Translations under genes and position numbers: made by a program
Source of the DNA: Ignavibacteriota bacterium
Lineage (GTDB): Bacteria > Bacteroidota > Ignavibacteria > Tepidaquicellales > Tepidaquicellaceae
Reading direction: 5' to 3'
NCBI GenBank assembly: GCA_003135995.1
Contig: PNBM01000254.1
Location: 1-17,784 of the forward strand
DNA length: 17,784 bases
Part shown: positions 6,764-14,325 of the stretch, one piece after another
Layout of the letters: every line of letters starts with the position of its first letter
Position numbering within the stretch: the stretch's first letter is position 1
The notes under the pieces: model-generated
Told to the model about the DNA's origin: nothing
The model's input: the letters and a program-made list of their open reading frames with translations, nothing else
Databases searched by the model: none

Positions 6764-8005
6764 TTACGGTTTTGTCGTAAAATATCTGTTGTTACTTCCA
6801 TTTTGAACTTTATTACCGTCAGTATTTTCGGCATTTACTAAATCATTCAAACCATTTGATGAAGGTAGGTTTAATGTTGCAAACCATCTGTAAGCTTTAT
6901 TACTAATATCTATATTAAATATTTTCCTCATCCATTTTAAATCAAAATTTGTCTGCGTTGTATAAAAATTATAACTATAATGATTCAAAGTATCATAAAT
7001 CATAATACTATAAACACCATTCATCGTACCTGAAAAAGAAAATGTTGTATTGGAATCAACATTTAAAGCATAATTCGGAGGAGATATTAACGAAGGTGAA
7101 CTTTCGATATTCAACAGGATTCCCGAACCCGAGTTCGGAACCCGGAACCGCCTGTAATATGAACTCATTGAATCCAGATTACCGTTAACAAAAATAAACG
7201 TTGAATAATTTATAGGTAAATTCGTAGGCAAAACTAAATTAAAATTATTATCTGTAAATTGCTCGAACATATCATTAGTAGCAAAATTTGGAGTTACTTT
7301 TCTACCGAAATTCAGAAAATATATTTTAAAATCTGCTGTACTTCCTCCGGATATTGTTCCTGTAATGTTCGTTTCTCCGGGATTGAGGGCTAAATCCGCC
7401 TGAGTGAAATTAACAGAATAGTTTCCATTTACGGATAATGTAATACTGTCTTTCATACCAAAATTATCATAAGAAATTATATGTCCGCTGTTATCGATTG
7501 AATATAATAATACAATTAACTTGCCCCTGACGGAAGAATAGTTATGCATATTTATTGAAGCATTTGTTATGTTTCCTTCAATAGGATAATATGAATTCAT
7601 ATCGTCACCGTTTGTAAAAAATATTTTTCCATGCTTTCCGGAATATTCTGAAGGAATATTAACTATTAAACCACAGCTAAATGATAATATACTGGTTGTA
7701 TAATTATATAAATCAAGATTAGTGACTGACAAGTTTTTATAATAATTTCCGTTTTTATTTAATGAATCTGTTAAAATCAGATCATAAGGTGTAGAGACAT
7801 TATCTATACTGAAACTACCATCACTTGCAGTAAATGTGCTTTTATCACCGATAAAAATTTTAATATTTGGGAATGGCTGACGCAAAACATCATATACATG
7901 ACCTGAAACAGTATGAACCGACGATGTGACCGGAGTATTTTCCGAGCAACCGAAATAAAATGCAGATAGAATGAGGATTGAGGAATATAAGATTTTCCTT
8001 AACAT
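6764..8005 (-). CDS. Lipoprotein with carboxypeptidase-regulatory-like domain, intact paralogue
   Basis: A 413-residue predicted lipoprotein. The signal ends in the lipobox FYFGC with Cys20, followed by SEN. Residues ~32-82 read as a carboxypeptidase-regulatory-like beta-sandwich: 'VSGHVYDVLRQPFPNIKIFIG', 'TFTASDGSFSIDNV' and 'PYDLILTD'. The middle is beta-rich and unassigned. Near the C-terminus 'LISPPNYALNVDSNTTFSFSG' (~305-325) looks like the start of a fibronectin/Ig-like domain. Start ATG at 8003-8005 has GGAG seven bases upstream. It is a paralogue of the broken gene at 8149-9470: the two share GDK.T.T...G.F.I..V..PYDL, LISPP..A...D.NT.FSFS and YTTQT.FDLK. No enzyme motif is present; a surface structural or binding role is only a guess. 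Confidence 0.78.
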   Translation of the reverse strand: MLRKILYSSILILSAFYFGCSENTPVTSSVHTVSGHVYDVLRQPFPNIKIFIGDKSTFTASDGSFSIDNVSTPYDLILTDSLNKNGNYYKNLSVTNLDLYNYTTSILSFSCGLIVNIPSEYSGKHGKIFFTNGDDMNSYYPIEGNITNASINMHNYSSVRGKLIVLLYSIDNSGHIISYDNFGMKDSITLSVNGNYSVNFTQADLALNPGETNITGTISGGSTADFKIYFLNFGRKVTPNFATNDMFEQFTDNNFNLVLPTNLPINYSTFIFVNGNLDSMSSYYRRFRVPNSGSGILLNIESSPSLISPPNYALNVDSNTTFSFSGTMNGVYSIMIYDTLNHYSYNFYTTQTNFDLKWMRKIFNIDISNKAYRWFATLNLPSSNGLNDLVNAENTDGNKVQNGSNNRYFTTKP

Positions 8006-8121
8006 GATGTATCTCCTGTTTTAATTTTAAAAAAAGAGATATAGTTATTTTATGTTGTTATTTTTTTAACGGTTCGTAAAATTTGGTAGAAATTAATCTA
8101 TATTAGGATTTATTTATTAAG

Positions 8122-8152
8122 CAAAACTACAATTAATGAATGATTTTGTCAA
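8122..8152 (-). promoter_or_regulatory. Candidate promoter for the intact lipoprotein gene
   Basis: On the minus strand TTGACA (8147-8152) is followed after 17 bases by TAGTTTTG (8122-8129), an exact TAnnTTTG box. The spacing fits a housekeeping promoter. It overlaps the stop codon of the upstream broken lipoprotein gene and leaves a leader of about 110 bases before the start at 8005. Confidence 0.5.
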
Positions 8153-9470
8153 GTCTTAATTTGAAAACCGAAAAAAAAATATTTCGTCCAGAAACTCCAT
8201 TCACTCCCACAACCCATATTCAAAAAATCAATATCAGGACTGTCAGGATTTAAATAATAATCAAGCCCACCGCTATTATATCCCCTGCAATATACGGTCC
8301 AGGATAGATATTTATTTGATAGATCAATTCCACACTTATTTAAGAATTTTAAATCGAATGAAGTTTGAGTTGTATATAAGTCATACGTGTAGCCGTTATC
8401 AATTTCTATTCTATAAATTCCATTATTTAAGCCCGATGAAAAACTAAAAACTGTATTTGTATCTATTCCCGTAGCCTTATCAGGAGGAGAAATTAATACA
8501 GGACGGTCTTCTACTTTTAATTGAAATACTCCACCAGCACTTGGTAAAACAAAATTTCTCTGGGGGAAATGAAAACCATTACCACCAGTCCCGGTCATAT
8601 CTATTTCGACAACAGGATAGAAATTAACCGGTAAACCTGTAGGAATATTAAAGTCAAATGTATTTCCTGTAAAATGTTCGTCCGAATCCCACTTTTCATC
8701 AACATCCTCATATCTTCTTTTCAATGAAAATTCCAAATAAAATCTTTGATCTGCCGAATTAATATTTGAAGCAATTGTTCCCGATACATTTGTATTGGCC
8801 GGAATTGAAATCATATCATCTTTCGTAAATACCACATTATATTCTTTATTCGGTTCAACTGTTAAGTTATCTTTTTAGCATATTTAATATAATATCTTTT
8901 TCCATTATTTATTGTATAGCAAAGCAGTATGAGTTTCCCCGTAATGGGATTGTTATCCATAAAAAATCCGGGGCGAATAACATTTGAATCCGGCGGAAAT
9001 CTATAATCTATAAATTTACCATCTGTAAAATACTTTATCGCTCCGTTTTGCGTGCCATACGTGCTATCGGAATAGTAACTAACATTAATTGCGCAACGCG
9101 GAACCATCTTTCCGGAGTAAGAACTTGTTGGTATAAAAATGTGCAGATTGTCTAAGTTCAAATTTTTAAATACATGATAACATTTATTTTTATTTCCTGA
9201 AGGTAGATTCGTTATACTATCAAGGATATAAAGATCATAAGGTTTTGTTACATCGTTTATAGTAAAATTGCCTACTGCATCCGTATATGTAGTTTTATCT
9301 CCAATTTGAACCTTTATATTTTCATAAGGCATTACCGTATTAACCCCAATAAGTATTTTACCTATCACGTTGTTTGTTGAATTAGATGGCGTTACGATGT
9401 TATTATTGTTACAGCCTGCCGTGAAAAGGAATACCATAATTAAAGCTTTATAAAAAGATTTCATTAACAT
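8149..9470 (-). pseudogene. Lipoprotein paralogue broken by a one-base frameshift (or an indel error)
   Basis: Two open frames make one protein homologous along its length to the 413-residue product of 6764-8005. The N-terminal part (8862-9470) starts MLMKSFYKAL with lipobox LFTAGC (Cys20) and the regulatory-like domain (GDKTTYTDAVGNFTINDV, PYDLYILD), and stops after YAKKIT. The C-terminal part continues in another frame as DNLTVEPNKEYNVVFTKDD and ends at 8149; it carries LISPPDKATGIDTNTVFSFS and LYTTQTSFDLKF. The frames meet at a run of five A on the minus strand (8872-8876 on plus); a sixth A would restore AKKDNLTVE. The start at 9470 is chosen over 9497 because GGAGG lies four bases before it and it aligns with the paralogue. 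If translated separately, the second frame could begin at GTG 8835. A recent mutation, a phase-variable tract and a sequencing error are all possible. Confidence 0.8.
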
Positions 9471-9732
9471 ATTACCTCCAGATTTTAAGTGATACATTTA
9501 AGAAATATTTTATCCGTTTTGAAGACTAACCTGAAAAAATTCTTCGCTGAATTTATAAATGAAACTTAGATTTAATGAAATTAAATATCAAGGTTGATAA
9601 TAAGTATTTGAAAATTCTAATAATTATGAGTAAAGAAAATAAAGAAATAAAACTATTAGTGTTAAATTTGTCTTAATTTAATTAATCTATTTTATTTGAA
9701 CTTAAAAATAATAATTAATTAAACACGGAATC

Positions 9733-9755
9733 AAAAAATCCTTTATCGGATTTTT
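9733..9755 (-). terminator. Intrinsic terminator after dnaJ
   Basis: On the minus strand, directly after the dnaJ TAG, AAAAATCC pairs with GGATTTTT around GATAAA and runs into a T stretch (complement of 9733-9738). The stem is AT-rich, but its position right behind the last gene of the heat-shock cluster supports it. The remaining 9498-9732 is AT-rich with no recognised site. Confidence 0.6.
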
Positions 9756-9756
9756 C

Positions 9757-10872
9757 CTAATTTTTCGGCTGGAAGTTTTCCGATTTTGCGAGTTGTTTTA
9801 AAATTTCTTTTTCCTTCGAGGAAAGTTTTTTGGGAATGTAAACATTCACCTGCACAAGCTGGTCTCCCCTGCCGTAACCGTTCAGGTGTTTGATTCCTTT
9901 GTCCTTCATTTTTAAAATATCACCGGATTGTGTGCCGGGTTCAATTTTAAGTCTTGCTTTTCCGTTTAGAGTCGGAACGATAACATCTGCTCCGAGGGCG
10001 GCATCTATGAAACTTAAATTAAGTTCATAAATCACATCATCATTATTTCTTGTAAATATTTTGCTTTCTTCTTCTTCTATGAATACAAGCAAATCGCCGT
10101 TTACTCCGCCGCGCGCACCCGCATTACCCTGACCGCGCATAGGAATATAATTTCCCTCAACAACTCCGGCAGGAACTTTTACTTTTATTGTTGATTCCGA
10201 TTTTATCCTGCCGTCACCGCTACATTCCGGACATTTTTCTTTTACGATTCTGCCTTCGCCATTACAATGCGGACATTCGGATACATTAACAAACTGACCG
10301 AAGAACGAACGCGATACCTGTTTTATCTGTCCTGTTCCGTTGCAATACGAACATGTCGTATAACCGCTTCCGGCTTTCGCTCCGGTACCGTTGCAGGCTC
10401 CGCAGGTTTTTTGTTTTTTAATTTTAAGAGTCTTCTCGACGCCTTCTGCAATTTCAGACAGATTTAATTTTAAAGAAATCTTTATATCGGAACCCGAGAT
10501 TCCTTGCGAACCGTGTCTACGTGAAGACGAATTGCCAGTTCCGAAAAAATCATCGAAGATGCTTCCGCCGCCGCCGAAACTTCCGAATATATCTCCAAAA
10601 TGTGAAAATATATCATTGATATTATCGAAGCCCTGAAAGCCCGTAGAGTTCACACCCTGATGACCGAACTGGTCGTAACGTGAACGCTTTTGTGAATCGG
10701 ATAAAACCTCGTAAGCTTCAGCGCATTCTTTAAATTTATCTTCGGCTTCTTTGTTACCCGGATTCCTGTCCGGATGATATTGCATTGCGAGTTTTCTGTA
10801 TGCGGATTTTATCTCATCCGTCGAAGCAGATTTGTTTACTCCCAATATTTCATAATAATCACGTTTGGTCAT
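9757..10872 (-). CDS. dnaJ: Chaperone protein DnaJ (Hsp40)
   Basis: Cochaperone that delivers unfolded clients to DnaK and stimulates its ATPase, in the cytoplasm. At 371 residues it is of usual length and has all type I parts in order: J domain (~4-70) with HPD at 33-35; Gly/Phe-rich linker (~78-115); zinc-binding region with four CxxC pairs (Cys157/160, 174/177, 200/203, 214/217); substrate-binding C-terminal domains with '[22 protein letters not shown]' spanning ~231-252 and '[20 protein letters not shown]'. It starts 30 bases after the grpE stop on the same strand and is the last gene of the cluster, with a terminator right behind it. No Shine-Dalgarno is seen near the ATG. Nothing is truncated or missing. 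Confidence 0.97.
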   Translation of the reverse strand: MTKRDYYEILGVNKSASTDEIKSAYRKLAMQYHPDRNPGNKEAEDKFKECAEAYEVLSDSQKRSRYDQFGHQGVNSTGFQGFDNINDIFSHFGDIFGSFGGGGSIFDDFFGTGNSSSRRHGSQGISGSDIKISLKLNLSEIAEGVEKTLKIKKQKTCGACNGTGAKAGSGYTTCSYCNGTGQIKQVSRSFFGQFVNVSECPHCNGEGRIVKEKCPECSGDGRIKSESTIKVKVPAGVVEGNYIPMRGQGNAGARGGVNGDLLVFIEEEESKIFTRNNDDVIYELNLSFIDAALGADVIVPTLNGKARLKIEPGTQSGDILKMKDKGIKHLNGYGRGDQLVQVNVYIPKKLSSKEKEILKQLAKSENFQPKN

Positions 10873-10902
10873 GTGTTCAATAATTTATTTATATTCTCCA
10901 AT

Positions 10903-11475
10903 TTAATTTCCTTTATTATTTTCAGGAGCTTCCGAAGAAACTAAAACTTTTGCGTGCCTTATAACTTTATCTTTCAGGTAAAAACCTTTTTCAACAACAT
11001 CAATAACAGTGTTCGGCTTTACCCCCTCTTTCGGAACCTGCAGCAATGCATCACATAAATTTACATCGAATTCTTTTCCGAGCACATCAATTTCTTTCAG
11101 CCCTTCCTTTTTCAATACTTTTTTGAATTTGTCCTGAATATGCTTAATGCCGGTTTTGAGGGTTTCGAAATCCTTCGTCTCGCCTTTTTCAATCGAATCG
11201 ATTGACCTGTTAACATCATCATAAACGGGAAGCAATTCCCTAATCAAATGTTCGGATGCATATTTGATGTAATTCGAAAGTTCATTCTCGGTTCTTTTTT
11301 TATAATTCTCGAATTCCGCGGCTTTCCTGAGCAAAGCATTTTTCATATTTGTTAATTCTTCTTTCAGTTTGCTATCATCATTTTGATTTTCGTCGATAAC
11401 ATTTTCTTCTCCCGATTCCCTATTTATTTCAATTTCTTTTTCGGTATGCTTTTTATCTTTATCGTTTTTTGACAT
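10903..11475 (-). CDS. grpE: GrpE nucleotide exchange factor
   Basis: Exchanges ADP for ATP on DnaK, acting as a cytoplasmic homodimer. At 190 residues it has the usual plan: a charged, disordered start (KNDKDKKHTEKEIEI), a long helix likely to form the dimer coiled coil (DSKLKEELTNMKNALLRKAA, ~34-53), the signature 'FENYKKRTENELSNYI', 'LLPVYDDVNRSID', and the C-terminal beta domain with 'VLGKEFDVNLCDALLQVP' and 'DVVEKGFYLKDKVIRHAKV'. The start ATG lies six bases after the hrcA stop, so the two are surely cotranscribed and possibly coupled. No Shine-Dalgarno precedes it. Confidence 0.96.
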   Translation of the reverse strand: MSKNDKDKKHTEKEIEINRESGEENVIDENQNDDSKLKEELTNMKNALLRKAAEFENYKKRTENELSNYIKYASEHLIRELLPVYDDVNRSIDSIEKGETKDFETLKTGIKHIQDKFKKVLKKEGLKEIDVLGKEFDVNLCDALLQVPKEGVKPNTVIDVVEKGFYLKDKVIRHAKVLVSSEAPENNKGN

Positions 11476-11481
11476 ATTAAT

Positions 11482-12522
11482 TTACGAATTTATTTCTGTT
11501 ATTAAACTTGATGTATATTCTATTAACGAAACCATTTTTTTATAATTCATTCTCTTTGGTCCCACTATTCCTATATTTCCTTTGATATCGCCGAATGTAT
11601 AAGTGGTGCAAATCACGCTGTAATCTTTAAGTTTCTTTTCAAAATTTTCGGAACCTATAGAAATCGTAAGCTCATCTTTGTTCATGCCTTTGTTCTGAAA
11701 TATATGAACGACAAGGTTCCTGTCTTCTGATAATTCCACAATATTCTTGAAATTTTTCGGGTCAACGAATTCAGGCTGTAAAATAATATCACCCGCACCT
11801 GCTATATATATATTTCCACCCTTTTCTTCGTCAGCATAAATCTTATCAATGGAATTGATAAACAGCTGAAACATTTCAGGGTCTTCGTATTTAATGTCAC
11901 TTACACGCTCTGCAAATGTTTCCCTGATTTCCTTTAAAGTCAATCCCTGAAGTTTTTCATTTAAATATGTCGTCAGCCTTTCGATTTTTGTTCGAGTGAT
12001 TTCATTTTCGATTTCCATAATTACAGTCCGTACGTAACCTGATTTAATATTAAGAACGACAAGTATTTTACTGGATGAGATAATTATCAATTCAAGTTTT
12101 TCGAAAATACCGGTGCTTAAAAAAGGTTCCGTAACAATCGCAAGCTGTCTTGAAATTTTTCCTAATATTTTTGATGTTTCAGAGAATAAATCCTGGCTAT
12201 CGACAATATTGCTTTTTGAATCTTCAATCTGACTTCTTATGAAATTAATTTCGGATTTATTCAATGATTCTTTATTCATTAATGAATCGACATAAAACCT
12301 GTATCCCTTATCAGTTGGTTTCCGTCCTGCAGATGTATGCGGAGTTTCAAGAAAATCCATATCCTCGAGGTCACTCATTACATTTCTGATGGTTGCAGAA
12401 GACAAATTCAAATCAGTATCTTTCGATATTGAACGCGAGCCTATCGGGAATGCAGACTTTATGAAATTTTCTACAATATATTTTAAAATATCTTTTTCTC
12501 TATTTGATAATATTTCCTGCAT
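11482..12522 (-). CDS. hrcA: Heat-inducible transcription repressor HrcA
   Basis: Repressor of heat-shock genes that normally binds the CIRCE inverted repeat and needs GroEL to fold. At 346 residues it is of usual length. The N-terminal winged helix is diagnostic: 'LSNREKDILKYIVENFI' (~4-20), 'PIGSRSISKDTDLNLSSATI' and 'RNVMSDLEDMDFLETPHTSAG' leading to 'RKPTDKGYRFYVD'. The rest is the dimerisation and inserted effector-like domain, ending 'GNIGIVGPKRMNYKKMVSLIEYTS'. First gene of the hrcA-grpE-dnaJ set, 58 bases after the amidohydrolase stop. That gap holds no CIRCE (TTAGCACTC-N9-GAGTGCTAA), and I found none elsewhere in the window, so autoregulation through CIRCE is not supported here; the promoter may lie upstream of nadB. 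Confidence 0.96.
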   Translation of the reverse strand: MQEILSNREKDILKYIVENFIKSAFPIGSRSISKDTDLNLSSATIRNVMSDLEDMDFLETPHTSAGRKPTDKGYRFYVDSLMNKESLNKSEINFIRSQIEDSKSNIVDSQDLFSETSKILGKISRQLAIVTEPFLSTGIFEKLELIIISSSKILVVLNIKSGYVRTVIMEIENEITRTKIERLTTYLNEKLQGLTLKEIRETFAERVSDIKYEDPEMFQLFINSIDKIYADEEKGGNIYIAGAGDIILQPEFVDPKNFKNIVELSEDRNLVVHIFQNKGMNKDELTISIGSENFEKKLKDYSVICTTYTFGDIKGNIGIVGPKRMNYKKMVSLIEYTSSLITEINS

Positions 12523-12580
12523 ATTTATTTAACTACAATCTATAATTTAACTAATCTGGAAAATTTTTAAAATCCATAAT

Positions 12581-13432
12581 TTACGAACTAATATTTTTAC
12601 CTTCGATGTTTTTTAAATTACTTAATGTAATATCAATGTTTTCATCAAGGAAATGCCTGGCTAAATGTCTTGCGCGTCTGACCTCATTTAAATCTATATT
12701 CGATATTAATAAATCTTCTTCAAAAAGTTTCCCTTTTATTATAACATTCCCGAACGGGTCAATAATTTCACTTCCTCCCCAGAAATTAACACCGTCTTCA
12801 AAACCGACCCTGTTGCAGAAAACAAAATAAACGGATAAAAGCCTTGCAAATGATTTGTGATGTTCGGAATTTATTACGTAATTATTAAATTTATAGGTGT
12901 CGGTAGCAAGCCTGGTCGGAGAAGCCGCTAATCCGAAAATAATTTTCGCACCATCCATCGCCAGAATATAAGGTAAAGTTATGTGCCACAAATCCTCACA
13001 TATTAGTATTCCGTTCCTTCCAAATTTTGAATCGAACGCCTTGCATACTTTGCCTTTTGAAAAATATCTGAACTCTTCGAATATGCCGTATGTCGGAGGA
13101 TAAATTTTTTTATGTGTAAATGATACACTTCCTTCAGATATAAAAGCCGAAGAATTATATAAACCGAAATTTTCATCTTCCTCTACAAATCCGCAGATTA
13201 TCGATATTTCTTTGCTTTTCTTTTTAAGTTCAACAAGCCTGTCTGATTTATAAGGATTAATTGCTATATCGAAATTAATATCTTTAAGTGAATAACCTGT
13301 CAGAGACAATTCCGGAAACAAGATTAAATCACATTTATTTTTAACAGCTTCATTGCAAAATTCAATGTGATGCTTAACATTTTTATCGAAATCGCCTAAA
13401 ACCGAATTAATTTGTGCAACTGCTATCTTCAT
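12581..13432 (-). CDS. Nitrilase-superfamily carbon-nitrogen hydrolase (NadE glutaminase-like)
   Basis: Predicted cytoplasmic amidase or nitrilase-type hydrolase of 283 residues. The Glu-Lys-Cys triad is visible: Glu41 in 'LILFPELSLTGY', Lys109 in 'THKKIYPPTYGIFEE', and Cys145 in 'GILICEDLWHI'. 'NFWGGSEIIDPFGNVI' (216-231) is the usual late motif. 'MKIAVAQINSVLGDFDKNV' at the start is the form seen in the glutaminase domain of glutamine-dependent NAD synthetase, but the synthetase domain is absent, so it is not NadE. Having nadB two genes upstream makes a link to NAD metabolism tempting, for example supplying ammonia to an NH3-type NadE, but this is inference; the substrate is not known. It starts three bases after the glycosyltransferase stop, which suggests translational coupling. 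Confidence 0.85.
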   Translation of the reverse strand: MKIAVAQINSVLGDFDKNVKHHIEFCNEAVKNKCDLILFPELSLTGYSLKDINFDIAINPYKSDRLVELKKKSKEISIICGFVEEDENFGLYNSSAFISEGSVSFTHKKIYPPTYGIFEEFRYFSKGKVCKAFDSKFGRNGILICEDLWHITLPYILAMDGAKIIFGLAASPTRLATDTYKFNNYVINSEHHKSFARLLSVYFVFCNRVGFEDGVNFWGGSEIIDPFGNVIIKGKLFEEDLLISNIDLNEVRRARHLARHFLDENIDITLSNLKNIEGKNISS

Positions 13433-13435
13433 AAA

Positions 13436-14311
13436 TTATTTGTAAAGAATTTTTGTAAATAATATTCTTAGTTCACCCGAAAGGAATAAACCAATTCGCA
13501 ACAAGGTAAATAAAAAGAAATTGTAATCATGTTTTTTAAAATATCTCAGGCAATCACGGTTCCAGACTCTTATCATCCTCACCCTGTCTTTTAATATGCT
13601 GGTACCTATTTTATGATAAATTTTTGCTTCGGGAAGATAAAAAATGTTATAACCCATTTCATAAATTTGTTTGCATATATCAATATCATTAAAAAACATA
13701 TAGAAACTATCATCGAGCAATAATTTTTTTTCAAATAAAGTCTTTCTCATTAACAGCGCCGCCGCCATTGGTTGTTCAACTTCCCTGGTTTCGTTATGGT
13801 CAAAATATTTCATTTTCCATCTTGAGAATATTCTGCTTTTAGGAAACAGCGAAGACAAAAGAGTGAATTGAAAAAATAAGTCGCGATAACCGGGAAACCT
13901 GCGGCAGGAATATTGCACCTTTTTTGATCTTGTAAGTAATTGCGGAGCAACAGCTCCTGTTTTTTCATTTTTCACTAAAAAACTATACAGCGTGTTAATT
14001 GCGTCTTCAAGAATTTGAGTATCGGGATTTAAAAGCATTATATAATCCCCTGTAGATTTTTCGATTCCCTGGTTGCAACCCTTAGTAAATCCGAGATTTT
14101 CATTATTCCGAATAAATTTAATTTTATAAGGAAATATTTTTATAAAATTCTCAATTACTGCCGCTGTATTATCAGATGAATTATTATCAATTACTATTGT
14201 CTCTATTTCTAATTTATTTTTATCATAAAAATTATTATAAATTGACCCCAAGCATTCGGCAATGTCTTCTTCACTATTCCATGTAACTATTATGATTGAT
14301 AATGTATCTAT
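13436..14311 (-). CDS. Family 2 glycosyltransferase (rhamnosyltransferase-like), apparent ATA start
   Basis: Inverting GT-A glycosyltransferase, probably for a surface polysaccharide. Read from 14311 it has 291 residues. Residues 2-20 supply the first beta strand 'DTLSIIIVTWNSEEDIAEC'. Then come 'TIVIDNNSSDNT' (Asp42), 'NENLGFTKGCNQGI', 'LLNPDT' (Asn-Pro-Asp at 95-97 in the metal/nucleotide site), 'VEQPMAAALLMRK' and 'FFNDIDICKQI', the order seen in WbbL-type rhamnosyltransferases. The C-terminus is basic and hydrophobic (FFLFTLLRIGLFLSG). Start choice: AAGGAG (14319-14324) sits seven bases before ATA 14309-14311, and no ATG, GTG or TTG exists between that site and the TTG at 14249-14251, which would delete the first strand of the nucleotide-binding fold. 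The in-frame stop is at 14349-14351. It begins 14 bases after the nadB stop. Sugar donor and acceptor are unknown. Confidence 0.82.
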   Translation of the reverse strand: MDTLSIIIVTWNSEEDIAECLGSIYNNFYDKNKLEIETIVIDNNSSDNTAAVIENFIKIFPYKIKFIRNNENLGFTKGCNQGIEKSTGDYIMLLNPDTQILEDAINTLYSFLVKNEKTGAVAPQLLTRSKKVQYSCRRFPGYRDLFFQFTLLSSLFPKSRIFSRWKMKYFDHNETREVEQPMAAALLMRKTLFEKKLLLDDSFYMFFNDIDICKQIYEMGYNIFYLPEAKIYHKIGTSILKDRVRMIRVWNRDCLRYFKKHDYNFFLFTLLRIGLFLSGELRILFTKILYK

Positions 14312-14318
14312 TTTTATT

Positions 14319-14324
14319 CTCCTT
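14319..14324 (-). promoter_or_regulatory. Ribosome binding site that places the glycosyltransferase start at ATA
   Basis: Minus-strand AAGGAG begins two bases after the nadB TAA and is followed by AATAAAA and then ATA-GAT-ACA. The 7-base spacing is ideal for the ATA at 14309-14311 and far too long (about 67 bases) for the TTG at 14249-14251. Confidence 0.65.
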
Positions 14325-14325
14325 A

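Noticed and set aside
8862..8880. Programmed -1 frameshift joining the two lipoprotein frames
   Set aside because: The slip site would be T-AAA-AAG, not the classical A-AAA-AAG, no clear stimulatory stem follows, and the intact paralogue needs no shift. A plain one-base loss is simpler.
12581..13432. NAD synthetase NadE
   Set aside because: Only the amidohydrolase domain is present; the ATP-pyrophosphatase synthetase domain with SGGxDS motif is absent.
13436..14251. Shorter glycosyltransferase starting at TTG 14251
   Set aside because: It lacks the first beta strand of the nucleotide-binding fold, has no ribosome binding site at a usable distance, and the open frame upstream encodes exactly the missing part.
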